Part shown: piece after piece, positions 1-7,256 of the stretch | Position numbering within the stretch: position 1 is the stretch's first letter | How the letters are laid out: each line of letters starts with the position of its first letter | NCBI RefSeq assembly: GCF_029029525.1 | Contig: NZ_JAKJSC010000001.1 | Location: forward strand, 2,082,987 to 2,146,986 | Direction: 5' to 3' | Length of the DNA stretch: 64,000 bases | Source of the DNA: Labilibaculum sp. DW002 | GTDB taxonomy: Bacteria > Bacteroidota > Bacteroidia > Bacteroidales > Marinifilaceae | Program-made: the position numbers and the translations under genes | The notes under the pieces: model-generated | What the model saw: the letters and a program-made list of their open reading frames with translations, nothing else | The model's database searches: none | Told to the model about the DNA's origin: nothing

Positions 1-945
1 ATTCCTAAATGTATTGCTGTAATCTCATCGCCCACAGCAGCTGGCTACGAAGATTTTATCAATCAGTTGGAAAATAACTCCTTCGGATATCAATTTCACT
101 ACAAGCTCTTTCCCGCTATTATGCAAGGAAATAATGCTGAAGAATCGATCATTAATGCACTTGATAAAATTAATGAGCATGAAGATGTATTTGATGTAGC
201 CGTTATTATTCGTGGTGGTGGATCTCAAGCCGATTTAAACTGCTTTGATAATTATTGGTTGGCTTTTAACATTGCTCAGTTTCCGCTTCCGGTGATATCA
301 GGAATTGGCCACGAAAGAGATGAAACGATTGTTGACATGGTTTCCCATACCAGAGTAAAAACACCGACGGCAGCAGCTGAATTTCTAATTGATTGCTTTG
401 ATGAATGTCGTGAACATCAAAATAATTTAAGAGAACAATTTTTGGAAGAGGTGAATGAAATTCTACTATCTTCTTCAGAAAATTTGATGCACCTTACCAA
501 TAAATTCTCACCACTTGTAAAGCAAATTTTAGAACGTAAATCGAGTCATTTGCAATTGGCAAAACAAAAGTTAAAATCGGCAAGTGCTAATTTAATAATC
601 GATCAGGAGCATCACCATCAAAGGTTAAATTCTCGTTTTCAATATTCCACAGAACGAAGTATTGGCAGTGAAAAGATTCTTATCGATCAATTAAAAAACA
701 AATTAAAAACGAAAATAAAAGGACGTTTCGAATCGCAGAATCATCAAATTTCGATGTTCGAACAGTCAATAAAATATCTCAACCCTGAAAACATCTTAAA
801 AAAAGGCTATACCTTAAGCATGAAAGATGGTAAAATTATTAAAGACATCAACCAACTAACAGAAAAGGATGTTATTGAAACTCGATTTACAAACGGAAGT
901 GTTAAGAGTCAGATTCAAAAGATCACTAAAAAGAAAATAAAATAA
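1..945 (+). CDS. xseA: Exodeoxyribonuclease VII large subunit, 5'-truncated by window edge
   Basis: Catalytic large subunit of exonuclease VII, which degrades single-stranded DNA to oligonucleotides together with XseB. The reading frame is open from base 1, so 314 C-terminal residues are visible. The N-terminal OB-fold and the true start lie to the left of the window. The family motif RGGGS is at visible residues 71-75, followed by the conserved GIGHERD and TPTAAAEF segments (about 101-130). A long helical, charged C-terminal part follows, as expected for the coiled-coil region that binds XseB copies. The small subunit gene starts 11 bp downstream, the usual xseAB order. Identification is secure; only the truncation is notable. 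Confidence 0.95.
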   Translation: MPKCIAVISSPTAAGYEDFINQLENNSFGYQFHYKLFPAIMQGNNAEESIINALDKINEHEDVFDVAVIIRGGGSQADLNCFDNYWLAFNIAQFPLPVISGIGHERDETIVDMVSHTRVKTPTAAAEFLIDCFDECREHQNNLREQFLEEVNEILLSSSENLMHLTNKFSPLVKQILERKSSHLQLAKQKLKSASANLIIDQEHHHQRLNSRFQYSTERSIGSEKILIDQLKNKLKTKIKGRFESQNHQISMFEQSIKYLNPENILKKGYTLSMKDGKIIKDINQLTEKDVIETRFTNGSVKSQIQKITKKKIK

Positions 946-956
946 ACGATAATATA

Positions 957-1157
957 ATGGCTAAAAAGAAAATAAGTTATCGCGATGCAATTAGCGAAAT
1001 AGAAGAAACCATAGCTTCAATTGAAAATGGAGAATTGGATGTGGATGAATTGTCGGAAAAGGTAAAACGTGTTTCGGAACTTTTGGTCGTTTGCAAAGAC
1101 AAGCTTCACAATACTGAAAAAGAAGTTGAGAAAATTTTAAATGAGATGGATGAATAA
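957..1157 (+). CDS. xseB: Exodeoxyribonuclease VII small subunit
   Basis: A 66-residue helical protein that binds the coiled coil of XseA and is needed for exonuclease VII activity. The sequence has the family pattern: a segment like YRDAISEIEETIASIENGEL near the N-terminus, then a heptad-rich helix up to the C-terminus. The length is normal. It lies 11 bp after xseA and its last codons overlap the start of the next gene, so translational coupling in one transcript is likely. Confidence 0.92.
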   Translation: MAKKKISYRDAISEIEETIASIENGELDVDELSEKVKRVSELLVVCKDKLHNTEKEVEKILNEMDE

Positions 1158-2574
1158 GTCTGTATTCATCCTTCTATTGGTTCTTTGCAATATCTCTTGC
1201 AAGGCACAATCAGAAAAATCCTTATCAACTCAGCAGTTTGTTGATGAGTTTGTTGCTGATTCTTGCTTTCATGCTGCTGGAGTTGGTATTGTGGTATCTG
1301 ATTTAAAAACGGGAGAATTACTGGCTAGCAATCAAGCGCATTTAGGCTTAACTGCTGCATCAACACAAAAACTAATTACGAGTGCAGCTGCGCTTGAAAT
1401 TTTGGGTATCAACTACCAATTTAAAACACAGATTAAAATCGATGGAGAGATTCTTCAAGATGGTACTTTAAATGGAAATGTAATTGTAAAAGGCTTTGGA
1501 GACCCTAGTTTAGGATCGAAGTACTTTGCCAACGACAAGTCAATTGAAGTTCAAATTGCAGAGAAACTACAACAAAATAAGATCAAAAAAATAAGCGGAA
1601 AAATCATTGCCGATGCCTCTTATATACAAGCTAAAATTCCTTCAACTTGGATTTGGGAGGACATCGGAAATTATTACGGAGCCGTACCTAATGGGCTGAC
1701 TTACAAAGACAATACTTACACACTTTTCTTTGCTTCTGGACAAGCTGGTAGTAAAACTGAAATTAGTAAAACAGAACCCAAAAACACTGGCTTACTATTC
1801 GACAACCAGGTTGTCAGCTCATCCATAAATAGAGATTTGGCCTATATTTTTGGTGGAAACATAAGTAACAAAAGAAGAATTGAAGGCAGCATACCAAAAA
1901 ATCGATCTCTATTTAAAGTAAAAGGTGCACTTTTACAACCAGAGAATAGTTTAATAGAGGCTCTTACCAAATCAATTACTGCTCTTGGAATTCGAATTGA
2001 GAATGAAAATTTACCCCCGAAAAAAAGCAAGCTTCTTTTTACGCTTTATTCTCCAAAATTGAATGATATTTTAAAAATTACCAATCAGAAGAGTGTAAAT
2101 CTCTTTGCAGATCATTTACTTTTTGAAATTGGACAAAACCAATCTGATGAAGCAAGTTGGGAAAGTGGGATTAGCGGTGTCAAAAACTTTTGGGAAAGTA
2201 AAGGTCTAAATACAAAATACATTTCTCTTTACGATGGAAGTGGACTCTCCCATTTTAATACCGTCTCAGCAGATTTTTTCGATCAAGTGCTAAAACACAT
2301 GAACCAGAGCAAATATCGAAGTGATTTTATTGCTTCCTTACCTGTTGCCGGCCAGTCTGGCACATTAAAAAACTTTGGGCGAAATAGTGCCATTAACGGA
2401 AATTGGATTGCTAAAACCGGATCGATGACTGGTGTTAGAACCTATTGTGGCTACCTAACAACTAAAAATGGGAAAAAATATTCTGTAAGTATTTTGATTA
2501 ACAATTATTCTTCCTCCACCTCTGCTCTAAATAATAAACTTCATAATCTTTTAATTAAACTTTATAATTCTTAA
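1141..2574 (+). CDS. dacB: D-alanyl-D-alanine carboxypeptidase/endopeptidase (PBP4, peptidase S13)
   Basis: A periplasmic penicillin-binding protein of the PBP4/S13 family that trims or cleaves peptidoglycan peptides. All three active-site motifs are visible: SxxK (S74-T-Q-K77), SxN (S318-V-N320) and KTG (K425-T-G427). The large insert between the first two motifs is typical of class C PBPs. The N-terminus is hydrophobic (about residues 7-16) and ends in NISC, so the protein may be a lipoprotein anchored at C20; a plain signal peptide is the alternative. Two starts are possible: ATG 1141 (17-bp overlap with xseB) or ATG 1150 (8-bp overlap), which begins directly at the signal sequence. The 477-residue length fits the family. 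Confidence 0.92.
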   Translation: MRWMNKSVFILLLVLCNISCKAQSEKSLSTQQFVDEFVADSCFHAAGVGIVVSDLKTGELLASNQAHLGLTAASTQKLITSAAALEILGINYQFKTQIKIDGEILQDGTLNGNVIVKGFGDPSLGSKYFANDKSIEVQIAEKLQQNKIKKISGKIIADASYIQAKIPSTWIWEDIGNYYGAVPNGLTYKDNTYTLFFASGQAGSKTEISKTEPKNTGLLFDNQVVSSSINRDLAYIFGGNISNKRRIEGSIPKNRSLFKVKGALLQPENSLIEALTKSITALGIRIENENLPPKKSKLLFTLYSPKLNDILKITNQKSVNLFADHLLFEIGQNQSDEASWESGISGVKNFWESKGLNTKYISLYDGSGLSHFNTVSADFFDQVLKHMNQSKYRSDFIASLPVAGQSGTLKNFGRNSAINGNWIAKTGSMTGVRTYCGYLTTKNGKKYSVSILINNYSSSTSALNNKLHNLLIKLYNS

Positions 2575-2613
2575 ATTGAACAGACATCTGTTAAACAAAC
2601 AATTTGTTGTTTT

Positions 2614-4479
2614 ATGAGAATTATCGGAAAACACTTTGCTTTTTTACTAACGATACTAATCTTCTGTTTAAAAGGATACTCCTCAAACCAGAAGGAAATA
2701 CTTGTTTTAAATTCCTATCACAATGGCCTTAGCTGGACCGATTCTTTAGTAAATAGCATAAAAACAGAGTTGTGTCATGAACTAAACTACTCCGTCTATT
2801 TTGAAGATATGGATACGAAAAGACATTTTTCGGAGAAGTATTTCCAAACTCTTAAGGATTATTACAAGCAAAAATATGCAGATAAAAATCTGGATCTTAT
2901 TATATCGACAGATAATAATGCTTACGATTTTTTAATACTGTATAAAGAGGAGATTTTTGGATCTATACCAGTATTGTTTTGTGGTTTAAATTCTGTTATT
3001 ACTCCACCAAAAGGATTTAGTGGTGTCTTCGAAAATACCAGTTTCTGCTCAACAATTCATCTCATCGAGAATAATCATCCTGATTATAAAGAAATTGTAG
3101 TTGTTAGCGATCATAGTACTACAGGAAATACGGTTGTAAATGCTTTGCTTGAAGATCTCGATCACATGAAAAAGGCTCCTCGTTATCGTATTCTTCAACC
3201 AAATGACATACACGATTTACAATTAGAACTATCTTCTCTGAAAAAAGGAAATATTATTCTATACCTTTTATTTAACAGAGATAGTAAAGGTAACTACCTA
3301 AATTACGAAAGTAGTTTTGAAAGTGTAGAGCCTTATTGTTCGGTACCTATTTACTGTGTTTGGGATTTTTATTTGAATAAAGGTGCTATTGGTGGTGCTC
3401 TAATTACTGGAAGAAATCAAGGTAAACAAGTTTCAAACATGGCTAAAAAAGTACTCTCAGGCACTCCTGTTGATGATCTTCCTCCCCTAATGGCCGAACA
3501 TGAATTTGTTTTCGACTACAAACAAATATCTGCTTATGGTATCAAGAAAAGTAAGCTTCCGAAAAATGCACGTATCATAAATAAACCTTACGACTTTGTT
3601 CGCCAGAACAAAGAGATTGTAATTCTTACTTTAACTGTTTTAATACTACTAACAATTATCATTATTGTTATGACGATTAATATTCATTTGAGAAAAGTAA
3701 GAGCACAAAAGGAGAAAATACATTTACAGGAAATACAAGCAAACCATGAGAACTTGAAAATTGCAAAAGAAGCTGCAGAGGAATCTAGCCGCCTGAAATC
3801 AGCTTTCTTAGCAAATATGTCTCATGAAATTAGAACTCCTATGAATGCTATTCTGGGCTTTACAGATCTTTTATCGAGTGGGGAAATTGAAAAGGAAAAA
3901 AGAAACCGGTTCATATCAATCATTCAAAAAAACACAAAAAGTTTACTTCGCTTAATTAGCGATATTCTTGATATTTCGAAAATAGAAACCAATCAATTGA
4001 AAATTCTAAAAAGTAAATGTAATCTTGATAATCTGTTCATTACACTGCAAGAAAACTTCGATACGCTTATTGAACAACACGGAGATAAAGAGCTAACTTT
4101 TACGATTTCTACTCCCGAAGAAAGTAGTATTTTAGAATTCACGACAGACACCATTCGTTTGCATCAAATTTTTATGAACTTGATCGAAAACTCGATTAAA
4201 TTCACGAATCTTGGAACTATAGCTATTGGCTATGAGATTAGAGGTGATAAATTACAATTCTTTGTAAAAGATACAGGCATTGGAATTCCTATAGACAAAC
4301 AAAAGATAATTTTTGACCGGTTTAGACAAGCCGATTTAAACGCTGACACAAGACAGTACGGCGGCACAGGTTTGGGCCTAGCAATCTGCAAAAGCTTAGT
4401 CGAATTATTGGGAGGTGAAATTTGGATGAAGTCACAACCTGACCATGGCACTTCATTCTATTTTTCATTACCAATCTAA
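2614..4479 (+). CDS. Sensor histidine kinase with periplasmic substrate-binding-like domain
   Basis: A 621-residue membrane sensor kinase. An N-terminal signal/anchor (residues 8-22) is followed by a roughly 300-residue extracytoplasmic region. That region resembles the ABC-type substrate-binding domain found in many sensors, with segments like ILVLNSYHNGLSWTD and LIISTDNNAY. One transmembrane helix (about 335-357) leads to a short coiled linker and the kinase core. The phospho-acceptor is H404 in SHEIRTPMNA, the N box is at 522-526, DTGIG at 553-557 and GGTGLGLAI at 583-591. There is no receiver or PAS domain and no response regulator beside it, so it is an orphan kinase; its ligand cannot be read from the sequence. 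Confidence 0.88.
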   Translation: MRIIGKHFAFLLTILIFCLKGYSSNQKEILVLNSYHNGLSWTDSLVNSIKTELCHELNYSVYFEDMDTKRHFSEKYFQTLKDYYKQKYADKNLDLIISTDNNAYDFLILYKEEIFGSIPVLFCGLNSVITPPKGFSGVFENTSFCSTIHLIENNHPDYKEIVVVSDHSTTGNTVVNALLEDLDHMKKAPRYRILQPNDIHDLQLELSSLKKGNIILYLLFNRDSKGNYLNYESSFESVEPYCSVPIYCVWDFYLNKGAIGGALITGRNQGKQVSNMAKKVLSGTPVDDLPPLMAEHEFVFDYKQISAYGIKKSKLPKNARIINKPYDFVRQNKEIVILTLTVLILLTIIIIVMTINIHLRKVRAQKEKIHLQEIQANHENLKIAKEAAEESSRLKSAFLANMSHEIRTPMNAILGFTDLLSSGEIEKEKRNRFISIIQKNTKSLLRLISDILDISKIETNQLKILKSKCNLDNLFITLQENFDTLIEQHGDKELTFTISTPEESSILEFTTDTIRLHQIFMNLIENSIKFTNLGTIAIGYEIRGDKLQFFVKDTGIGIPIDKQKIIFDRFRQADLNADTRQYGGTGLGLAICKSLVELLGGEIWMKSQPDHGTSFYFSLPI

Positions 4480-4485
4480 AAATAA

Positions 4486-4513
4486 CAAAGGCGAACTTTT
4501 CAGTTCGCCTTTG
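4486..4513. terminator. Bidirectional rho-independent-type terminator
   Basis: A perfect 11-bp stem (4486-4496 with 4503-4513) with a 6-nt loop lies just after the kinase stop and before the convergent porin stop. A-rich and T-rich flanks suggest that it serves both strands. Confidence 0.8.
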
Positions 4514-4534
4514 CTATATTGAATTCAATATTTT

Positions 4535-5794
4535 TTAGAAAAAATAGTAAAGGCCTACTGCGATACGAGTATTACCTACCCAGTTGGTATTCTCTACTTC
4601 TGCTTTCTCCGTAACATCACCATAAGCTGCTGCAGTATATTCAGCTTCTAATTCAAACTTTACATTTTTGATTCGTTTAGAAATACGAGGAGCTATTCGA
4701 TATAGCTCACCAATATTTTTACCACGACTATAAATCATTCCTGTTTCAACTTTATCGTCAGCGCCCATATTTTTTGAATACCCTGCCATTAATGCTAACT
4801 CGAAATTATTTTTCTGATAAGAAATATCAGCCCAAGTTGCCGACACTTTAATTCCTGAATAACTAGCTTCGTTTGTCATTGGATTGATACTTTTTACAGC
4901 ATAGCCACCTAACATCAGCATATCTGTAAGGTTTGATCCATATGTTGTTTGAGCTTTAAAAGTAATTGGTTTAAAATTCAATTTAAAATATCCCATTAAA
5001 GCCCAAGATGCAACCGTTTCATCATTCTTCCAATTCATTACATCTCCATTCTCTATAGATCCCGTTGAACTCATTAGAGATGGTTTCAAATTCTTATACT
5101 CAGCACTAGCACCAATTAAATGTTTGCCTGCGTAATAATGTGCTTGAGTTTGAAAAATAGGAAGTCCGGCATTTCTCAGATACTTATTACTACCTCCATC
5201 AGGACCTGTACTTGTGTAATCACGTTCCGATGCAATGGCAGCAATCAATTTCCAGTTTTCTGATTTATGCGTTAAGCGCACCTGAGGATTACGTGCAAAT
5301 GGCTTAAAAGGCAATCCTGCACTTGCACCACATGTTCCAGGAAATACTTCTGTCACAAATAATGGAGACCAGGTTTGACCAATCAGTAATGATGTTTTTC
5401 CCCAATCTAAATTAAAAAAGGCATGACGCAAACGCATTCCATTTACATCGGATTCTCCATTACCAACAAATTCAGCTTCAATCATTGCACTTGTTTTTGC
5501 TCCTAATACTTCAGGACCAGTAAATTTTGCATTTACTCTTGATTGAATAACAGCCATATGGTAAATGCCTCCTTTATTAATATCCTTTCCACTTGCATCT
5601 AATTTCTCATTTTGGGGATACAATAAAATTAGGCCTTCGCGCGCACTTACAGTCTGACGTGTATCATAGGTAAATAAAGAATGTGCGTAACCTCCGAATT
5701 TAGCAGTAATTACTTTTTCTTTTTTTTGAGCAGATAGATTAGATATACTTGTGATAATCAATACAAGTAGTAATAGGTAATTCAATTTTTTCAT
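4535..5794 (-). CDS. Porin-like outer-membrane beta-barrel protein
   Basis: A 419-residue exported protein. The start is placed at ATG 5794, directly before the signal peptide (MKKLNYLLLLVLII...LSAQ), because the upstream in-frame extension adds a charged, non-signal stretch. The mature part is rich in alternating polar/aromatic strands and ends LYYFF, with a C-terminal Phe as usual for outer-membrane barrels. Segments such as MRLRHAFFNLDWGKTSLLIG (about residues 115-134) resemble DcaP-type or phosphate-selective-type porins, but I cannot assign a substrate. A TATATTTG promoter box lies 25 bp upstream, overlapped on its far side by a palindrome. The gene is monocistronic and convergent with the kinase gene. 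Confidence 0.75.
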   Translation of the reverse strand: MKKLNYLLLLVLIITSISNLSAQKKEKVITAKFGGYAHSLFTYDTRQTVSAREGLILLYPQNEKLDASGKDINKGGIYHMAVIQSRVNAKFTGPEVLGAKTSAMIEAEFVGNGESDVNGMRLRHAFFNLDWGKTSLLIGQTWSPLFVTEVFPGTCGASAGLPFKPFARNPQVRLTHKSENWKLIAAIASERDYTSTGPDGGSNKYLRNAGLPIFQTQAHYYAGKHLIGASAEYKNLKPSLMSSTGSIENGDVMNWKNDETVASWALMGYFKLNFKPITFKAQTTYGSNLTDMLMLGGYAVKSINPMTNEASYSGIKVSATWADISYQKNNFELALMAGYSKNMGADDKVETGMIYSRGKNIGELYRIAPRISKRIKNVKFELEAEYTAAAYGDVTEKAEVENTNWVGNTRIAVGLYYFF

Positions 5795-5818
5795 AGATAT
5801 TGTTCGTTTTTTGCGCCA

Positions 5819-5826
5819 CAAATATA
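5819..5826 (-). promoter_or_regulatory. Bacteroidota -7 promoter box of the porin gene
   Basis: TATATTTG on the minus strand matches the Bacteroidota -7 consensus TAnnTTTG. It lies 25 bp before the porin ATG. No clear -33 TTTG was seen. Confidence 0.6.
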
Positions 5827-5838
5827 AACAGTAATATT

Positions 5839-5861
5839 TGTTTTAGGGGTATTGTAAAACA
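5839..5861. promoter_or_regulatory. Palindromic operator candidate upstream of the porin gene
   Basis: Perfect inverted repeat TGTTTTA-N9-TAAAACA. It sits where the -33 region of the porin promoter would be, so it could be a regulator binding site. The regulator is unknown. Confidence 0.4.
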
Positions 5862-5871
5862 GTTTTACATC

Positions 5872-5896
5872 TTGTCTTTCCCGAACAGAAAGACAA
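5872..5896. repeat. Inverted repeat/hairpin between thiamine pyrophosphokinase and porin genes
   Basis: A 9-bp perfect stem TTGTCTTTC/GAAAGACAA with a 7-nt loop, downstream of the thiamine pyrophosphokinase stop. It has no T-run, so it may be a weak terminator, an RNA-processing hairpin or an operator. Confidence 0.45.
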
Positions 5897-5942
5897 AACA
5901 TAAAACCCTATAAGATAGCTAATTGAGCAACAACAAGGAGTT

Positions 5943-6560
5943 TTAATATTCTTGGTAAATGATTAATGGACCACCTTCAAACTCAATACGAAAACTTTCT
6001 CCCATCGATTCGTTTAAGGTTCCCTGATACATCATTTCAAGTTTCTGTTCTGTTAGAGAATAGCGCAAATTGGCAGTAGAAATAAGGGTTTCAGGATTTG
6101 GTGAGAAAATTGAAACCTGCTGTCTGGTATAACTTTCAAAATTTTTGGCTCTCAAAATCGGCGTAAACACACCATAACTGGTCAACATTTTAACCTTAAT
6201 TTTTCTGGCATATCCCGGAAGTAAAAATACATTCCCAATCATATGATCATCCCTCTGACCAGTAGCTCCCACAATGACAACTTCCGAAAAATTATTTTCC
6301 AGACACCAGTTAATTGCTTTGGTTAAATCATTTGTATCCTGATTTGCAAAATGATGAATAATATCACGATATTTCCATTTTAGATCAGAATCTAAAGAAT
6401 CTAAATCTCCTACAATTGCATAAGGTTCAATACCAGCCTTATCTAATTTATTAATTGCTCCATCGCAACAAACAATGTATTTAGAGGACTTTAGTTCTTT
6501 TAAAGGAATTTCGTGTTTAGGAAATGATCCATTTGCCAGAATAACAGCTTTCTTTTGCAT
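5943..6560 (-). CDS. Thiamine pyrophosphokinase
   Basis: Transfers pyrophosphate from ATP to thiamine and gives thiamine diphosphate directly. The 205-residue protein shows the family hallmarks: CCDGAINKL near residue 31, GDLDSL at 51-56, DTND at 75-78 and GATGQRDDH at 98-106, where the Asp residues bind metal and substrate. The C-terminal beta-rich thiamine-binding part is present. It is the last gene of the riboswitch-controlled operon with the PnuC-family transporter and the TonB receptor, so imported thiamine can be trapped as cofactor at once. The start at ATG 6560 is the only sensible one. Confidence 0.93.
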   Translation of the reverse strand: MQKKAVILANGSFPKHEIPLKELKSSKYIVCCDGAINKLDKAGIEPYAIVGDLDSLDSDLKWKYRDIIHHFANQDTNDLTKAINWCLENNFSEVVIVGATGQRDDHMIGNVFLLPGYARKIKVKMLTSYGVFTPILRAKNFESYTRQQVSIFSPNPETLISTANLRYSLTEQKLEMMYQGTLNESMGESFRIEFEGGPLIIYQEY

Positions 6561-6611
6561 GCTTATTTATCTAATAAGTACCTGAATTTGATTTTACTGA
6601 AGCAAAAGTAA

Positions 6612-7202
6612 TTATTTGTTGGAGATTGCTTCGGAAGAAAGCATATCTTTTTTCCATTGCAAGTAGCCAACCAAAGCTAATACAGTATAGAAAAAGAATA
6701 AAATAGAAGTTGGATACAAGCCTTTATAAATGTACAATCCTAACGAAACGGCGTTTACAACAACCCAAACCAACCATTGTTCTAAAATTTTCCTTGCCAA
6801 CATCCAAGTAGCAACAATGCTTAGAGCAGTTGTAAAAGCATCCCAGTAAGGAATTGATCCATCGGTATAATTAACCAACACAAAAGAAATAAGGGCATAA
6901 ATTAGCATGCTTACCCCAAAAAGAATGAGGAATAATTCCTTTGTTAATCTAGTTACTGGAAGCTCCTTTTTGCTAATTCCTTTGGACCAAACAATCCATC
7001 CATAAATACTGATAATAACATAGTAGAATTGGAGTGACATATCAGCGTAAAGTTTAGCCACAAAAAACACATAGATATACATTACCGAAGTAAGTAATCC
7101 TACTGGCCACAACCATTTGTTCTGTTTTATTTCCAAATACAAGAAAATTAAACCAGCAATGGTTCCAACTATTTCAATAATATTATCGAGAATCCAATTC
7201 AT
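6612..7202 (-). CDS. pnuT: PnuC-family transporter, probably thiamine-specific (PnuT)
   Basis: A 196-residue inner-membrane protein with about seven hydrophobic segments and the PnuC-type tryptophan-rich signature (KQNKWLWPVG at about 26-35; YVIISIYGWIVW at about 61-72). PnuC relatives carry vitamins by facilitated diffusion, with trapping by a kinase. Here the next gene is thiamine pyrophosphokinase and the operon leader is a TPP riboswitch. The substrate is therefore inferred to be thiamine rather than nicotinamide riboside. The gene starts 55 bp after the TonB receptor stop; that spacer holds a 9-bp palindrome. Confidence 0.85.
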   Translation of the reverse strand: MNWILDNIIEIVGTIAGLIFLYLEIKQNKWLWPVGLLTSVMYIYVFFVAKLYADMSLQFYYVIISIYGWIVWSKGISKKELPVTRLTKELFLILFGVSMLIYALISFVLVNYTDGSIPYWDAFTTALSIVATWMLARKILEQWLVWVVVNAVSLGLYIYKGLYPTSILFFFYTVLALVGYLQWKKDMLSSEAISNK

Positions 7203-7222
7203 TTTATTGGGCTATATTTTGC

Positions 7223-7246
7223 AGGGACACAACTTCATGTGTCCCT
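7223..7246. repeat. REP-like palindrome inside the thiamine operon
   Basis: A 9-bp perfect stem AGGGACACA/TGTGTCCCT with a 6-nt loop lies between the TonB receptor stop and the pnuT start. No T-run follows on the transcribed strand, so it does not look like a terminator. It may be an intergenic palindromic repeat or an mRNA processing/stability element. Confidence 0.6.
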
Positions 7247-7256
7247 ACAAATTTAA

